Below are positions 15,753-24,163 of a stretch of DNA of 64,000 bases, piece by piece. Within the stretch, counting starts at the first letter, position 1; each line of letters begins with the position of its first letter. Under the pieces are notes generated by a model, which did no database searches, was not told the DNA's origin, and was given only the letters and a program-made list of their open reading frames with translations. Source of the stretch: Flagellimonas sp. CMM7 (GTDB taxonomy: Bacteria; Bacteroidota; Bacteroidia; Flavobacteriales; Flavobacteriaceae); assembly GCF_021390195.1 (NCBI RefSeq), contig NZ_CP090003.1, positions 546,001 to 610,000 of the forward strand, read 5' to 3'. The position numbers and the translations under genes are program-made.

Positions 15753-16184
15753 TCAAAGTGGTAGAAAAGACTTTCCCATCTTGATATCCTTTACTAAATC
15801 TCCAACAGTATTTTGCTCTAAATTCTTTACAAAATTAACTTTGGTATTGCCAACAAGATCATGCATTGGACATGGGTGTTCTGCATCACAGTCCTGCAAA
15901 CTAAGCATACAAGAGGTGAGTCTATTGTCACCATCTATCACTTGTATAATCTTCATTAAAGGGGTATTAATGTTCTCATCTGAAAGATAAAATCCACCTC
16001 CTGGCCCTTTAACAGAAGAAACTATGTTGTGTCTTGAAAGCTCTTGAAGCACTTTGGATAGATAGGCTTTTGGAATATTGGTCGGTCCACTGATATCCTT
16101 TGCCAAAATTTTCTGATGCCCAGAAGAATTTACTGCTAGATACAAGACTGCCTTTAAAGCGTATTTAGAAGAATTGGATATCAT
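15753..16184 (-). CDS. Rrf2-family Fe-S transcription regulator (NsrR/IscR-like)
   Basis: 143 aa. N-terminal winged HTH with SKYALKAVLYLAV and the recognition part NIPKAYLSKVLQELSRHNIV, plus wing VKGPGGGFYL. Three cysteines in SCMLSLQDCDAEHPCPM (C-x6-C-x5-C) correspond to the Fe-S ligands of NsrR/IscR/RsrR-type proteins. It is divergent from the nos operon: its start lies 32 bases from the 16-bp box at 16216-16231, so it may control both itself and nos. Sensing of NO, N2O-linked redox state or Fe-S status is inferred from the family. Confidence 0.88.
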   Translation of the reverse strand: MISNSSKYALKAVLYLAVNSSGHQKILAKDISGPTNIPKAYLSKVLQELSRHNIVSSVKGPGGGFYLSDENINTPLMKIIQVIDGDNRLTSCMLSLQDCDAEHPCPMHDLVGNTKVNFVKNLEQNTVGDLVKDIKMGKSFLPL

Positions 16185-16215
16185 TTTTAATGCTTTTAAA
16201 ATAAATATAAAGATT

Positions 16216-16281
16216 AAAAGACATTTTTATCCTTTGTATGATAATTATCATGTTATAAGGAATCTACCCTATCTATTTTTG
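16216..16281 (+). promoter_or_regulatory. nos-locus promoter 2: same three-element architecture
   Basis: AAAAGACATTTTTATC (16216-16231) is identical to the box in promoter 1. After the same 7-base gap comes TGATAATTATCATGTT (16239-16254), and after the same 23-base gap from the end of the dyad comes TATTTTTG (16274-16281). Here the dyad extends to 14 bp (ATGATAATTATCAT). The spacers between the elements differ from promoter 1, so the elements are conserved by function rather than by recent duplication. It drives the cytochrome c-fasciclin-nosZ genes and lies between the divergent Rrf2 and cytochrome genes. Confidence 0.78.
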
Positions 16282-16304
16282 AACATTTAATAAAAATACC
16301 TTGT

Positions 16305-16808
16305 ATGAAAATCAATATCTTATTATCAGCACTAATGTTTTTACTACTTGTTGGATGTGGCGGCAAAGAAGAAAAAAAGAAAGAGGGTTTTAGCGTAGAT
16401 CGCACAAAAACCACGGAAAAACCAGTGGAAACATCTGCTGCAACAGATGAAGTTCCAGCGTCACAACGCATCACTTTAGATGAAAAAGGAGTGGGACAAA
16501 TAAAATCCATCACCCTAGACCCAGAGATTGATATGGAAATGGCAAGTGCTGGAGAAACCATCTACAATACAAACTGTACTGCCTGCCACAAATTGGACAA
16601 AAGATTTATTGGGCCATCTCCAAGAGGTATTATGGAAAGAAGAAGCCCAGAGTGGATCATGAATATGATTCTTGACCCTAAACTGATGACTGAACAAGAT
16701 CGCTGTGCTAAAGATTTATTGATTGAATTTAATGGTGCCGCTATGGCCAATCAAAATTTGACCGTAGAGGAAACCCGCTCCATACTAGAATACTTTAGAA
16801 CCTTATAA
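16305..16808 (+). CDS. c-type cytochrome lipoprotein, presumed electron donor to NosZ
   Basis: 167 aa. Lipoprotein signal with lipobox LLVGC (C18), then a charged linker of about 60 residues and a monoheme cytochrome c domain from about 80. The heme site is CTACH (C91, C94, H95); M147 in GAAMANQN is the likely sixth ligand. First gene of the operon behind promoter 2. A cytochrome c at the head of clade II nos clusters is a known arrangement, and electron delivery to the CuA centre of NosZ is the natural role (inference). Confidence 0.9.
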   Translation: MKINILLSALMFLLLVGCGGKEEKKKEGFSVDRTKTTEKPVETSAATDEVPASQRITLDEKGVGQIKSITLDPEIDMEMASAGETIYNTNCTACHKLDKRFIGPSPRGIMERRSPEWIMNMILDPKLMTEQDRCAKDLLIEFNGAAMANQNLTVEETRSILEYFRTL

Positions 16809-16818
16809 ACTGATTCAT

Positions 16819-17403
16819 ATGAAAGCAATTTTCCAACTTAAATTTTTGATTTATCCACTACTCTTAATATTCTTTGTAGTTGGATGTAAAAACGAGCCAA
16901 AAACAGATAACTCCTCAGTTTCAGAGACAACAAACGATACTGAAGCGAACAAAGAAAAAGGTCAAGCCTTTATTGAAGACGATGGGTCAACACCCAATGT
17001 ATTGCAAATAGCCATTGGTTCACCAGACCACACTACCCTGGTAGCCGCTGTACAGGCTGCAAATCTAGAAAATGCACTTGTAAATGCAGGACCACTTATG
17101 GTTTTTGCTCCAACCAATGCTGCATTTGATGCTTTGCCAGCAGGCACAGTTGAAAATTTATTAAAACCAGAAAACAAAGATGCTTTGGCCAATATCCTTA
17201 AACATCATGTTACTGCCGGCAATTACTCCAAGGATTTTCTTAAAAGGTTTAAAAAATTAGGCCAAGCCAATGATCAGAACACCATTGTAGAAGTAAAAGG
17301 TGAAGATGTGTACGTAGGAGGTGCCAAAATTATAGCCAGTGTCCTCGCAGGAAACGGAATCGTGCATGTAGTGGACAAGGTGATTCTTCCTCCATCAGAA
17401 TAA
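16819..17403 (+). CDS. fasciclin (FAS1) domain lipoprotein of nos operon
   Basis: 194 aa with lipobox VVGC (C23) and one FAS1 domain (about 55-193): H1 motif FAPTNAAFDALPAGTV, later LKHHVTAGNYS and a terminal H2-like GNGIVHVVDKVILPP. It sits 10 bases after the cytochrome gene and 39 before nosZ. FAS1 lipoproteins are recurrent members of Bacteroidota nos clusters; they may hold proteins at the membrane surface, but the exact job is unknown. Confidence 0.9.
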   Translation: MKAIFQLKFLIYPLLLIFFVVGCKNEPKTDNSSVSETTNDTEANKEKGQAFIEDDGSTPNVLQIAIGSPDHTTLVAAVQAANLENALVNAGPLMVFAPTNAAFDALPAGTVENLLKPENKDALANILKHHVTAGNYSKDFLKRFKKLGQANDQNTIVEVKGEDVYVGGAKIIASVLAGNGIVHVVDKVILPPSE

Positions 17404-17442
17404 GTCAAAACCAAAATAAAAACAAACAATAAATAGTAAAAA

Positions 17443-19404
17443 ATGAAAAAGTACAAACATTATGTATTCGCACTTCTGGGAGTGAGTTTATTGCTAGCCG
17501 GATGCGGCAACCAGAATGGTGAAAGCTCTTCAAATGGGGCGCTATCTTCCAGTGCGGCAGAAAAAGTATATGTGGCTCCAGGAGAGCAAGATGAATATTA
17601 TGCATTCTTATCTGGGGGTTATAGTGGAAACCTTACCGTGTATGGACTACCTTCTGGCAGAATGTTCAAGGAAATCCCTGTCTTTTCTCAATTTCCAACC
17701 TCCGGGTATGGGTATTCTGAAGAAACCAAGCCCATGTTGAATACTTCCTTCGGATTTGTACCTTGGGACGATGCTCACCACCCGGATATTTCTCAAACAA
17801 ATGGGGAATTGGATGGTAGATGGGTTTTTATCAATGGTAACAATACTCCTCGAATTGCTCGAATAAGTCTTAGCACTTTTGAAACGGAAGAAATTATTGA
17901 AGTTCCAAATAGTGCTGGTAACCATAGTTCTTCCTTTATCACAGAAAACACAGAATATGTAGTTGCCGGAACACGTTTTTCAGTACCAGTTCCACAACGG
18001 GATATGCCTATTAATGAGTATAAGGGCAACTTTAAAGGCGCCCTATCATTTATCAGTGTTGCACCAGATAACGGAAGATTAAATCTTGAGTTCCAGCTAT
18101 TGATGCCTGGATTCAACTATGATCTTTCACACCCTGGTAGAGGAAAATCACACGGATGGTTCTTCTTTACTACATACAACACGGAAGAGGCGAATTCATT
18201 AATGGAGGTTAATTCTTCTCAAAACGATAAAGATTTTATCGCTGCCATCAATTGGAAAAAAATAGAAGAATATGTAAAGAATGGCGGAGGAACCAAAATA
18301 CCTGCCAATTATGCGCATAATGTATATGACGATCATAATCATACCGGCACTTCTACCATGAAAAAAGAAGTGTTGACTGTAGACCCAACCAAAGTACCCG
18401 GTGCCGTTTTCTTTTTACCCACTCCAAAATCACCTCATGGATGTGATGTGGATCCTACAGGTCAATACATAATTGGAAATGGAAAACTGTCTGCAGATTT
18501 AACAGTGCATTCTTTTGATAAAATGATAGCCGCTATTGAAGGTGAGAAATTTGATGGTGAAGCTTATGGTATTCCAATTCTTAAGTTTGAAGATGTATTG
18601 GCGGGAACGGTAAAAAGTGGTGGCTTAGGCCCCCTACATACTGAATTTGATGGTAAAGGAAATGCATATACCACCTTCTTCATTTCATCAGAAGTTGTGA
18701 AGTGGAAATTGGATACTTGGGAAGTTATAGACCGTAAACCTACCTTCTATTCTGTTGGTCATATCATGATTCCGGGAGGAAATTCAAGAAAACCATTTGG
18801 AAAGTATGCAGTAGCGATGAATAAAATCACCAAGGATCGTTATTTACCTACCGGACCAGAAATGGAGCACTCCGCGCAGATTTATGATATCTCTGGAGAA
18901 AAAATGGAATTGATCTATGATTTCCCAACACATGGTGAGCCTCATTATGCTGCCGGTTGTCCTGCAGAACTATTGGCTCCAAAATCTAAGAAAATCTATA
19001 GATTGACTGATAATAAGCATGAATTTGCTACTATTAGTCCTAATGATGCACGTGTAGAACGGAATGGCAAAGAGGTTCATATCTACATGTCCACTATTCG
19101 TAGTCACTTTACTCCAGATAATATTGAAGGTATAAAGGTTGGTGATAAGGTATATTTCCATATTACTAACCATGAACAAGATTTTGATGTACCGCACGGT
19201 TTCTCCATAATAGGTCAGAATACATCGGAACTACTGGTTATGCCAGGTCAAACTAAGACATCTATTTGGGAACCTAAAAAAGTGGGTGTATGGCCATTTT
19301 ACTGTACAGATTTCTGTTCAGCGCTACACCAAGAAATGCAAGGTTATGTAAGGGTATCCCCTGCTAACTCTGATATTGAGCTCTCATGGTCTTTAGGTGA
19401 GTAA
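17443..19404 (+). CDS. nosZ: nitrous oxide reductase, clade II (lipoprotein form)
   Basis: 653 aa enzyme reducing N2O to N2 in the periplasm. The leader is a Sec lipoprotein signal (SLLLAG then C21), not the Tat signal of classical NosZ, marking a clade II enzyme. The N-terminal seven-bladed propeller holds CuZ His residues, for example DDAHHPD (H112, H113), PLHTEF, SVGHIM, EHSAQ and GEPHYAAG. The C-terminal cupredoxin has CuA ligands C621, C625, H629 and M632 in CTDFCSALHQEM. All key ligand motifs are present, so it appears functional. A clear terminator follows, before the accessory genes. Confidence 0.97.
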   Translation: MKKYKHYVFALLGVSLLLAGCGNQNGESSSNGALSSSAAEKVYVAPGEQDEYYAFLSGGYSGNLTVYGLPSGRMFKEIPVFSQFPTSGYGYSEETKPMLNTSFGFVPWDDAHHPDISQTNGELDGRWVFINGNNTPRIARISLSTFETEEIIEVPNSAGNHSSSFITENTEYVVAGTRFSVPVPQRDMPINEYKGNFKGALSFISVAPDNGRLNLEFQLLMPGFNYDLSHPGRGKSHGWFFFTTYNTEEANSLMEVNSSQNDKDFIAAINWKKIEEYVKNGGGTKIPANYAHNVYDDHNHTGTSTMKKEVLTVDPTKVPGAVFFLPTPKSPHGCDVDPTGQYIIGNGKLSADLTVHSFDKMIAAIEGEKFDGEAYGIPILKFEDVLAGTVKSGGLGPLHTEFDGKGNAYTTFFISSEVVKWKLDTWEVIDRKPTFYSVGHIMIPGGNSRKPFGKYAVAMNKITKDRYLPTGPEMEHSAQIYDISGEKMELIYDFPTHGEPHYAAGCPAELLAPKSKKIYRLTDNKHEFATISPNDARVERNGKEVHIYMSTIRSHFTPDNIEGIKVGDKVYFHITNHEQDFDVPHGFSIIGQNTSELLVMPGQTKTSIWEPKKVGVWPFYCTDFCSALHQEMQGYVRVSPANSDIELSWSLGE

Positions 19405-19434
19405 GCAATTATAGATTTATTTTTTTCAAGCTTG

Positions 19435-19470
19435 AAGCGGGCAGTGCTATAAAGTCTGCCCGCTTTTTTA
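19435..19470 (+). terminator. terminator after nosZ
   Basis: Arms AAGCGGGCAG (19435-19444) and CTGCCCGCTT (19456-19465) with an 11-base loop and a T-run. It separates nosZ from the maturation genes, so these either have their own promoter or rely on read-through, giving less transcript than nosZ. Confidence 0.9.
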
Positions 19471-19530
19471 CAAATGAGAACAATCAATCAAAACTAAATT
19501 CTATTTGTAAATGATTTAAAGTTTTAAAAG

Positions 19531-20157
19531 ATGAAAAAAGCAAGTATCCTTATGATAATAGGCCCTTTGTTTCTTTTAGGGTTGTACGCTTTTCCTTTGT
19601 GGAACATTATGTTGGGTGCCCCTCAATATCCAGAACCCTTAGGAATGAATATCCATATTGATGGGATTCGTGATGTAAATGAGTTCGATTTACAAAACAT
19701 AGATGGTCTTAACCACTACATAGGCATGCGAAAATTGCCAAAACCAGAAGAAATGTGGGAGTTTAGTGCCTTTCCCATTGTCATTGGAGGAATGGTGATT
19801 TTAGGTTTGGTCATTGGTATACTGGGATTTTTTAAGAAAGTTGGCTATCAGTGGTTCATGGGCTGGTTTGTGCTGATGTCCATTTTGGGAGTTCTAGGCA
19901 TGTATGATTTTAATGCATGGATGGTGGATTACGGAACCAATCTAGACCCCAATGCCATTATGAAACTTTCTAACCCAGATGGTACACCAATGAGCTACAA
20001 ACCACCTTTATTTGGACATGCAAAAATGTTGAATTTTGATGTTACCTCCTTACCATCAACAGGGGCATGGATGATGTTTACAGGCATGATGCTCATTCTG
20101 GCTGCCTTCTTTTTGGGTTGGAAAACTCGCAAATCCAAAGAAATAGAAAAACCTTAA
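19531..20157 (+). CDS. four-TM membrane protein of nos cluster, unknown function
   Basis: 208 aa with four predicted helices: about 5-25 (ILMIIGPLFLLGLYAFPLW), 82-102, 108-128 and 183-203. Between helices 1 and 2 is a soluble loop of about 55 residues (IHIDGIRDVNEFDLQNID, then LNHYIGMRKL), and a second loop lies between helices 3 and 4. Several Met and His residues (MRKLPKPEEM, LFGHAKMLNF) lie in loops and could bind metal or heme. It is placed between nosZ and nosL, as similar proteins are in other Bacteroidota nos clusters. No known domain recognised. Confidence 0.75.
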   Translation: MKKASILMIIGPLFLLGLYAFPLWNIMLGAPQYPEPLGMNIHIDGIRDVNEFDLQNIDGLNHYIGMRKLPKPEEMWEFSAFPIVIGGMVILGLVIGILGFFKKVGYQWFMGWFVLMSILGVLGMYDFNAWMVDYGTNLDPNAIMKLSNPDGTPMSYKPPLFGHAKMLNFDVTSLPSTGAWMMFTGMMLILAAFFLGWKTRKSKEIEKP

Positions 20158-20171
20158 ATCACAGCAAACCA

Positions 20172-20621
20172 ATGAAACAGTATTTTATCGTTTTCGGTTT
20201 TACATTAATGCTTTTAGCATCTTCCTGTACTATTGGACCAAAACCCATAAACTATGGTAGTGATGGGTGCCATTTTTGTAAAATGACCATTGTGGATAAA
20301 CAACATGCCGCAGAATTTGTAACAAAAAAAGGGAAGGTATTTAAGTTTGATGCTGCTGAATGCATGATGAACCATTTAAGCGAAATTGATGAAACAACTG
20401 TTTCTCTGTTTCTGGTCAATGATTATAATACCCCTGGTGAGCTTATTGATGCTACTAAAGCCACTTATCTAATAAGTAAAAATATACCCAGCCCAATGGG
20501 CGAGTATTTAACGGCATTTGAAATCAAAGAAATAGCGGAGAAAGCACAAGCCGATAATGAAGGTGAACTTTTTACTTGGGAGGAATTAGGCAATAGGTTT
20601 AAAATTAAAACGGGTAAATAA
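20172..20621 (+). CDS. nosL: NosL copper chaperone lipoprotein
   Basis: 149 aa. Start taken at ATG 20172, which gives a clean lipoprotein signal (LMLLASSC19). The NosL motif DGCHFCKMTI (C33, C36, M38) supplies the Cu(I) ligands, followed by the conserved FDAAECMMNHL segment. It delivers copper to apo-NosZ, probably together with NosDFY. It lies 14 bases after the four-TM gene and 11 before the flavin-binding gene. Confidence 0.93.
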   Translation: MKQYFIVFGFTLMLLASSCTIGPKPINYGSDGCHFCKMTIVDKQHAAEFVTKKGKVFKFDAAECMMNHLSEIDETTVSLFLVNDYNTPGELIDATKATYLISKNIPSPMGEYLTAFEIKEIAEKAQADNEGELFTWEELGNRFKIKTGK

Positions 20622-20632
20622 ATAGTTTTAGA

Positions 20633-21094
20633 ATGAAAGAGGTTATCAAAAATTTACAAATGAACGATTGCCTTGAACTACTTGGTGAAAACTATATAGG
20701 ACGTTTAGGCTTTATAGCACGTTCAAGTCCTTATATAACACCTATAACTTATTTTCATGATGCGGAAGAGAAAAGCATACTGAGCTATTCAACAGAGGGA
20801 CATAAAATAGATGCAATGCGGAAATTTCCGTCCGTCTCTTTACAAGTTGATGAAATTAGTACAATACAAAACTGGAAGTCTGTGATAATACATGGAAAAT
20901 TTGAAGAGTTACATGGAAGCACTGCAAAAAAATACCTTCGTAAGTTCTCTCTTGGGGTTCAAGAAACAATAGCCAACAAAGTCCATGAAAGTCCTAAATT
21001 TATTAGTGATTTTTCAAGCAGGTTAAGTGAACGAAAGTTGCCGATAGTTTACAGAATAAATATAAATGATATATCAGGAAAGTATAGAGCGTAG
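20633..21094 (+). CDS. FMN-binding split-barrel protein (PNPOx-like/NimA-like)
   Basis: 153 aa. Pattern of the pyridoxamine 5'-phosphate oxidase-like superfamily: ENYIGRLGFIARSSPYITPITYFHD, then YSTEGHKIDAMRKFPSVSLQVDE and SVIIHGKFEEL. These are the strands and loops that bind FMN or F420/heme in NimA-like members. It is soluble, without a signal peptide, and sits inside the nos operon between nosL and the cupin gene. An electron-transfer or detoxification role is possible; not established. Confidence 0.85.
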   Translation: MKEVIKNLQMNDCLELLGENYIGRLGFIARSSPYITPITYFHDAEEKSILSYSTEGHKIDAMRKFPSVSLQVDEISTIQNWKSVIIHGKFEELHGSTAKKYLRKFSLGVQETIANKVHESPKFISDFSSRLSERKLPIVYRININDISGKYRA

Positions 21095-21149
21095 TTAAGA
21101 AGATGACTTTTGTCCGCCAACTATTCTTACTTAATCCAAAAACATAGAA

Positions 21150-21443
21150 ATGTACACCGTTAAAGACACTATAAGAAACCAAGAATTTAACAAGCTTAAA
21201 GTTGAGAAACTTGCAAAAACAAATACGTTGGAAATATTAAGTATTAGTTTGGAAAAAGATGTAATCTTCCCAGAACACATCTCCCCTACTGATGCGCAAT
21301 TAATAGTATTGGAGGGGAACATAGATTTTCATATCCAAGGTGAAACTTTTCAAATAACAGAACAGCAGGATTTTAGTTTTCCAAAAGAAATAGCACATTG
21401 GGTCAAAGCAAATGAAAATTCAAAATTTTTGATTATCAGATAA
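21150..21443 (+). CDS. small cupin-domain protein in nos operon
   Basis: 97 aa single cupin: FPEHISPTDAQLIVLEGNIDFHIQGETFQI then DFSFPKEIAHWVKANENSKFLII. Metal ligands would be His in PEHIS, Glu in VLEG and His in IAHWV, though the first motif is shortened. Cytoplasmic, no signal. Its stop shares one base with the nosD start, so it is firmly part of the operon. It may be a ligand or metal sensor; unknown. Confidence 0.82.
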   Translation: MYTVKDTIRNQEFNKLKVEKLAKTNTLEILSISLEKDVIFPEHISPTDAQLIVLEGNIDFHIQGETFQITEQQDFSFPKEIAHWVKANENSKFLIIR

Positions 21444-22681
21444 TGAAATACCTAAACGGATTGTTGGTTATCATATTTCTATTTTCGGGGCATTGTCTTT
21501 CCGCAAAAACCATTTCCATTTGCTCCTCTTGTAAAATAAAATCCATTAAAGAGGGAATTAAAATTGCTGATGAATTCGATACCCTTTTGATCAAAAAAGG
21601 AACATACAAAGAATTCAATATTCTTATAGACAAACCCTTGACATTGCTAGGTGAAAAATTTCCGGTAATTGATGGAGAAGATCAAGGTGAAATCATTAGA
21701 ATTGTTTCTGACAATGTCACAATTGATGGACTCTTTATCATAAACGTGGGAACAAGCTACACTTCTGATTATGCTGCTATTCGGGTTGTGAAGAGTGAAA
21801 ACTTCCTAATTCAAAATGTAGTGCTGGAAAAACTGTTTTTTGGTATCTACTTGGAAAAATCGAACAATGGAAAAGTATACCATAACAAAATAATTGGTGA
21901 TGCCATTGATGAGTATAATTCAGGCAACGGAATTCAGCTTTGGTATTCAAAAAATGTAGAGGTAGATCGCAATATTGTTCAAGGAGTGCGTGACGGTATT
22001 TATTTGGAGTTTTCAGACAACATTACCATCAATAACAATATTAGCACCAACAATCTTAGGTATGGGCTTCATTTTATGTTCTCAGATGATGACACCTACA
22101 CCAACAACACCTTTGAGAATAACGGCGCCGGAGTCGCAGTCATGTTTTCAAAAAGAATAAAAATGATTGGCAATACCTTTAGGAAAAATTGGGGCACTGC
22201 CGCTTTTGGAATGTTGTTGAAAGAGATTAACGATGCAGAAATATACGGGAATACCTTTGAGGAAAACACTATAGGCATTAATATAGAAGGTTCCAATAGA
22301 ATCAATTATAAAAACAACAATTTTATTAAAAACGGCTGGGCGATCAAAGTATTGGGAGCTTGCTATACCAATACTTTTGCTAAAAATAATTTTTTATACA
22401 ACTCTTTTGATATTTCATATAATAGCAAACTCAACGATAATGTATTTAATCAAAATTACTGGAGCAACTATACCGGTTATGACTTAGATAAAAATGGAAT
22501 CGGGGATGTACCTTACAGACCTGTAAAGTTGTTCTCTTATATTGTTAATAGAACACCGGAAACTATTGTACTACTACGTAGTCTGTTCATGGATATTATT
22601 GATTTCTCTGAAAAAGTTTCACCTGTTTTTACTCCGGATAACCTTCTGGATGCAAATCCGCTAATGAAAAGAATAAAATGA
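21443..22681 (+). CDS. nosD: NosD, periplasmic beta-helix protein for NosZ copper-site assembly
   Basis: 412 aa. Signal peptide (LLVIIFLFSGHCLSA) followed by a right-handed parallel beta-helix with many NosD/CASH repeats, for example NNISTNNLRYGLHFMFSDDDTYTNN. The C-terminus NQNYWSNYTGYDLDKNGIGDVPYRP is the highly conserved NosD signature. It works with the NosFY transporter in maturing the CuZ cluster of NosZ. The stop overlaps the nosF start. Confidence 0.95.
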   Translation: MKYLNGLLVIIFLFSGHCLSAKTISICSSCKIKSIKEGIKIADEFDTLLIKKGTYKEFNILIDKPLTLLGEKFPVIDGEDQGEIIRIVSDNVTIDGLFIINVGTSYTSDYAAIRVVKSENFLIQNVVLEKLFFGIYLEKSNNGKVYHNKIIGDAIDEYNSGNGIQLWYSKNVEVDRNIVQGVRDGIYLEFSDNITINNNISTNNLRYGLHFMFSDDDTYTNNTFENNGAGVAVMFSKRIKMIGNTFRKNWGTAAFGMLLKEINDAEIYGNTFEENTIGINIEGSNRINYKNNNFIKNGWAIKVLGACYTNTFAKNNFLYNSFDISYNSKLNDNVFNQNYWSNYTGYDLDKNGIGDVPYRPVKLFSYIVNRTPETIVLLRSLFMDIIDFSEKVSPVFTPDNLLDANPLMKRIK

Positions 22682-23388
22682 TTCAAGTAGAAAACTTACA
22701 TAAAAAGTTTAGTAAGAATCAAGTCCTAACAGGGTTGGATTTAAATATTCAAAAGGGAGGCATTTTTGCTATTCTAGGGCCCAATGGCTCTGGAAAGACA
22801 ACACTAATAAAGATTATTTTGGGTATGGTCATAGCCGATAAAGGAACTGTTTCAGTCTTTGAAAAATCCGTTAAAAACAAATGGAAATATCGTCAAGAAA
22901 TAGAATACCTACCTCAGATTGCAAACTTCCCCGGTAATCTAAGAGTTAAGGAACTTATTAGAATGATAAAGGATCTGCGCCAACAAACCAGTGAAGAAAA
23001 GCTGCTAATTGAACTGTTTGGCATAGAACCTTTTCTTGATAAAAAATTGGCCACACTTTCAGGTGGTACAAAACAAAAGGTAAACATTGTCTTAGCTTTT
23101 ATGTTTGATAGTCCTTTAATAATTCTTGATGAGCCTACCACAGGTTTAGACCCTGCTGCTTTAATTAGTTTGAAAGAACTCATTCAGAAAGAAAAACAAA
23201 AAGGTAAAACCATTCTTGTTACCAGCCATATTATGCAATTTGTAGAAGAGATTGCGGATGAAATTGTTTACCTACTGGAAGGTAAGATTTATTTTAAGGG
23301 AAGAATTTCGGAACTTATGGAAAAGACATCTCAAACTGATTTTGAACATGCCATAGCGGCCATAGCAACTAAGATGACCAATGCTTAA
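22678..23388 (+). CDS. nosF: NosF, ABC transporter ATPase
   Basis: 236 aa. Walker A GPNGSGKTTL, signature LSGGTKQK, Walker B LIILDEPTTGLD and switch His in VTSHI are present. Order nosD-nosF-nosY with 4-8 base overlaps is the canonical arrangement, so this ATPase powers NosY for NosZ copper-sulfur centre assembly. Confidence 0.94.
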   Translation: MIQVENLHKKFSKNQVLTGLDLNIQKGGIFAILGPNGSGKTTLIKIILGMVIADKGTVSVFEKSVKNKWKYRQEIEYLPQIANFPGNLRVKELIRMIKDLRQQTSEEKLLIELFGIEPFLDKKLATLSGGTKQKVNIVLAFMFDSPLIILDEPTTGLDPAALISLKELIQKEKQKGKTILVTSHIMQFVEEIADEIVYLLEGKIYFKGRISELMEKTSQTDFEHAIAAIATKMTNA

Positions 23389-24163
23389 AATTCTAAAATA
23401 TAGTTTTTACGATTTAATGCGGAGCCGCTGGAGCTATGTATATTTCCTATTTTACCTAGCGCTAGGTTTTGTGCTTCTGTTCTTAAACAATGATGTTTCC
23501 AAGGCTGTGATAACACTCATGAATGTAATTATCGTACTAGTACCTTTAATTGGGACCATCTTTGGAGTCATGTACTATTACGATTCCAAAGAATTTACAG
23601 AACTCTTATTGGCTCAACCTATTAAGCGTTCATCTATTTTTCTTGGACAATATCTTGGTGTTGCAGGTTCTCTGACCCTAAGTCTTGTCTTAGGGTTAGG
23701 TATTCCTTTTCTTCTTTACGGCCTCTTTAGGAGTAACGTTATTTTCGATTTTTCACTCTTACTGATTACCGGAGCATTCTTAACGCTCATATTTACAGCC
23801 TTAGCTTTTAATATTGCCTTGTCAAACGAAAACAAAATAAAAGGTTTTGGGTACGCTGTATTGGCATGGTTGTTTTTAGCCGTAGTTTATGATGGCTTGT
23901 TTTTAATGTCACTTATTATATTTGAAGAATACCCACTTGATTCATTTTCATTGGCGGCTACTATGCTTAATCCCATTGACCTTTCAAGAACATTAATTCT
24001 CTTAAAATTGGACATATCTGCACTGTTAGGCTATACAGGTGCCGTCTTCAAACAATTTTTTGGTACAAATACCGGTTTGATCATTTCTATTCTCATGCTT
24101 TTATTGTGGACAGTACTACCTATTAGTAGGTTAGCATACAAAGCAAAAAGAAAGGATTTCTAA
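23381..24163 (+). CDS. nosY: NosY, ABC transporter permease
   Basis: 260 aa with six predicted membrane helices, first at about 18-37, last near the C-terminus (ISILMLLLWTVLPISRLAY). YYYDSKEFTELLLAQPIKRSSIFLGQYLG is typical of NosY/ABC-2 coupling regions. It starts inside the end of nosF. The nos operon ends here; the next 215 bases hold a weak GTGTTAA/TTAACAC hairpin (24195-24225). Confidence 0.92.
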   Translation: MLKILKYSFYDLMRSRWSYVYFLFYLALGFVLLFLNNDVSKAVITLMNVIIVLVPLIGTIFGVMYYYDSKEFTELLLAQPIKRSSIFLGQYLGVAGSLTLSLVLGLGIPFLLYGLFRSNVIFDFSLLLITGAFLTLIFTALAFNIALSNENKIKGFGYAVLAWLFLAVVYDGLFLMSLIIFEEYPLDSFSLAATMLNPIDLSRTLILLKLDISALLGYTGAVFKQFFGTNTGLIISILMLLLWTVLPISRLAYKAKRKDF

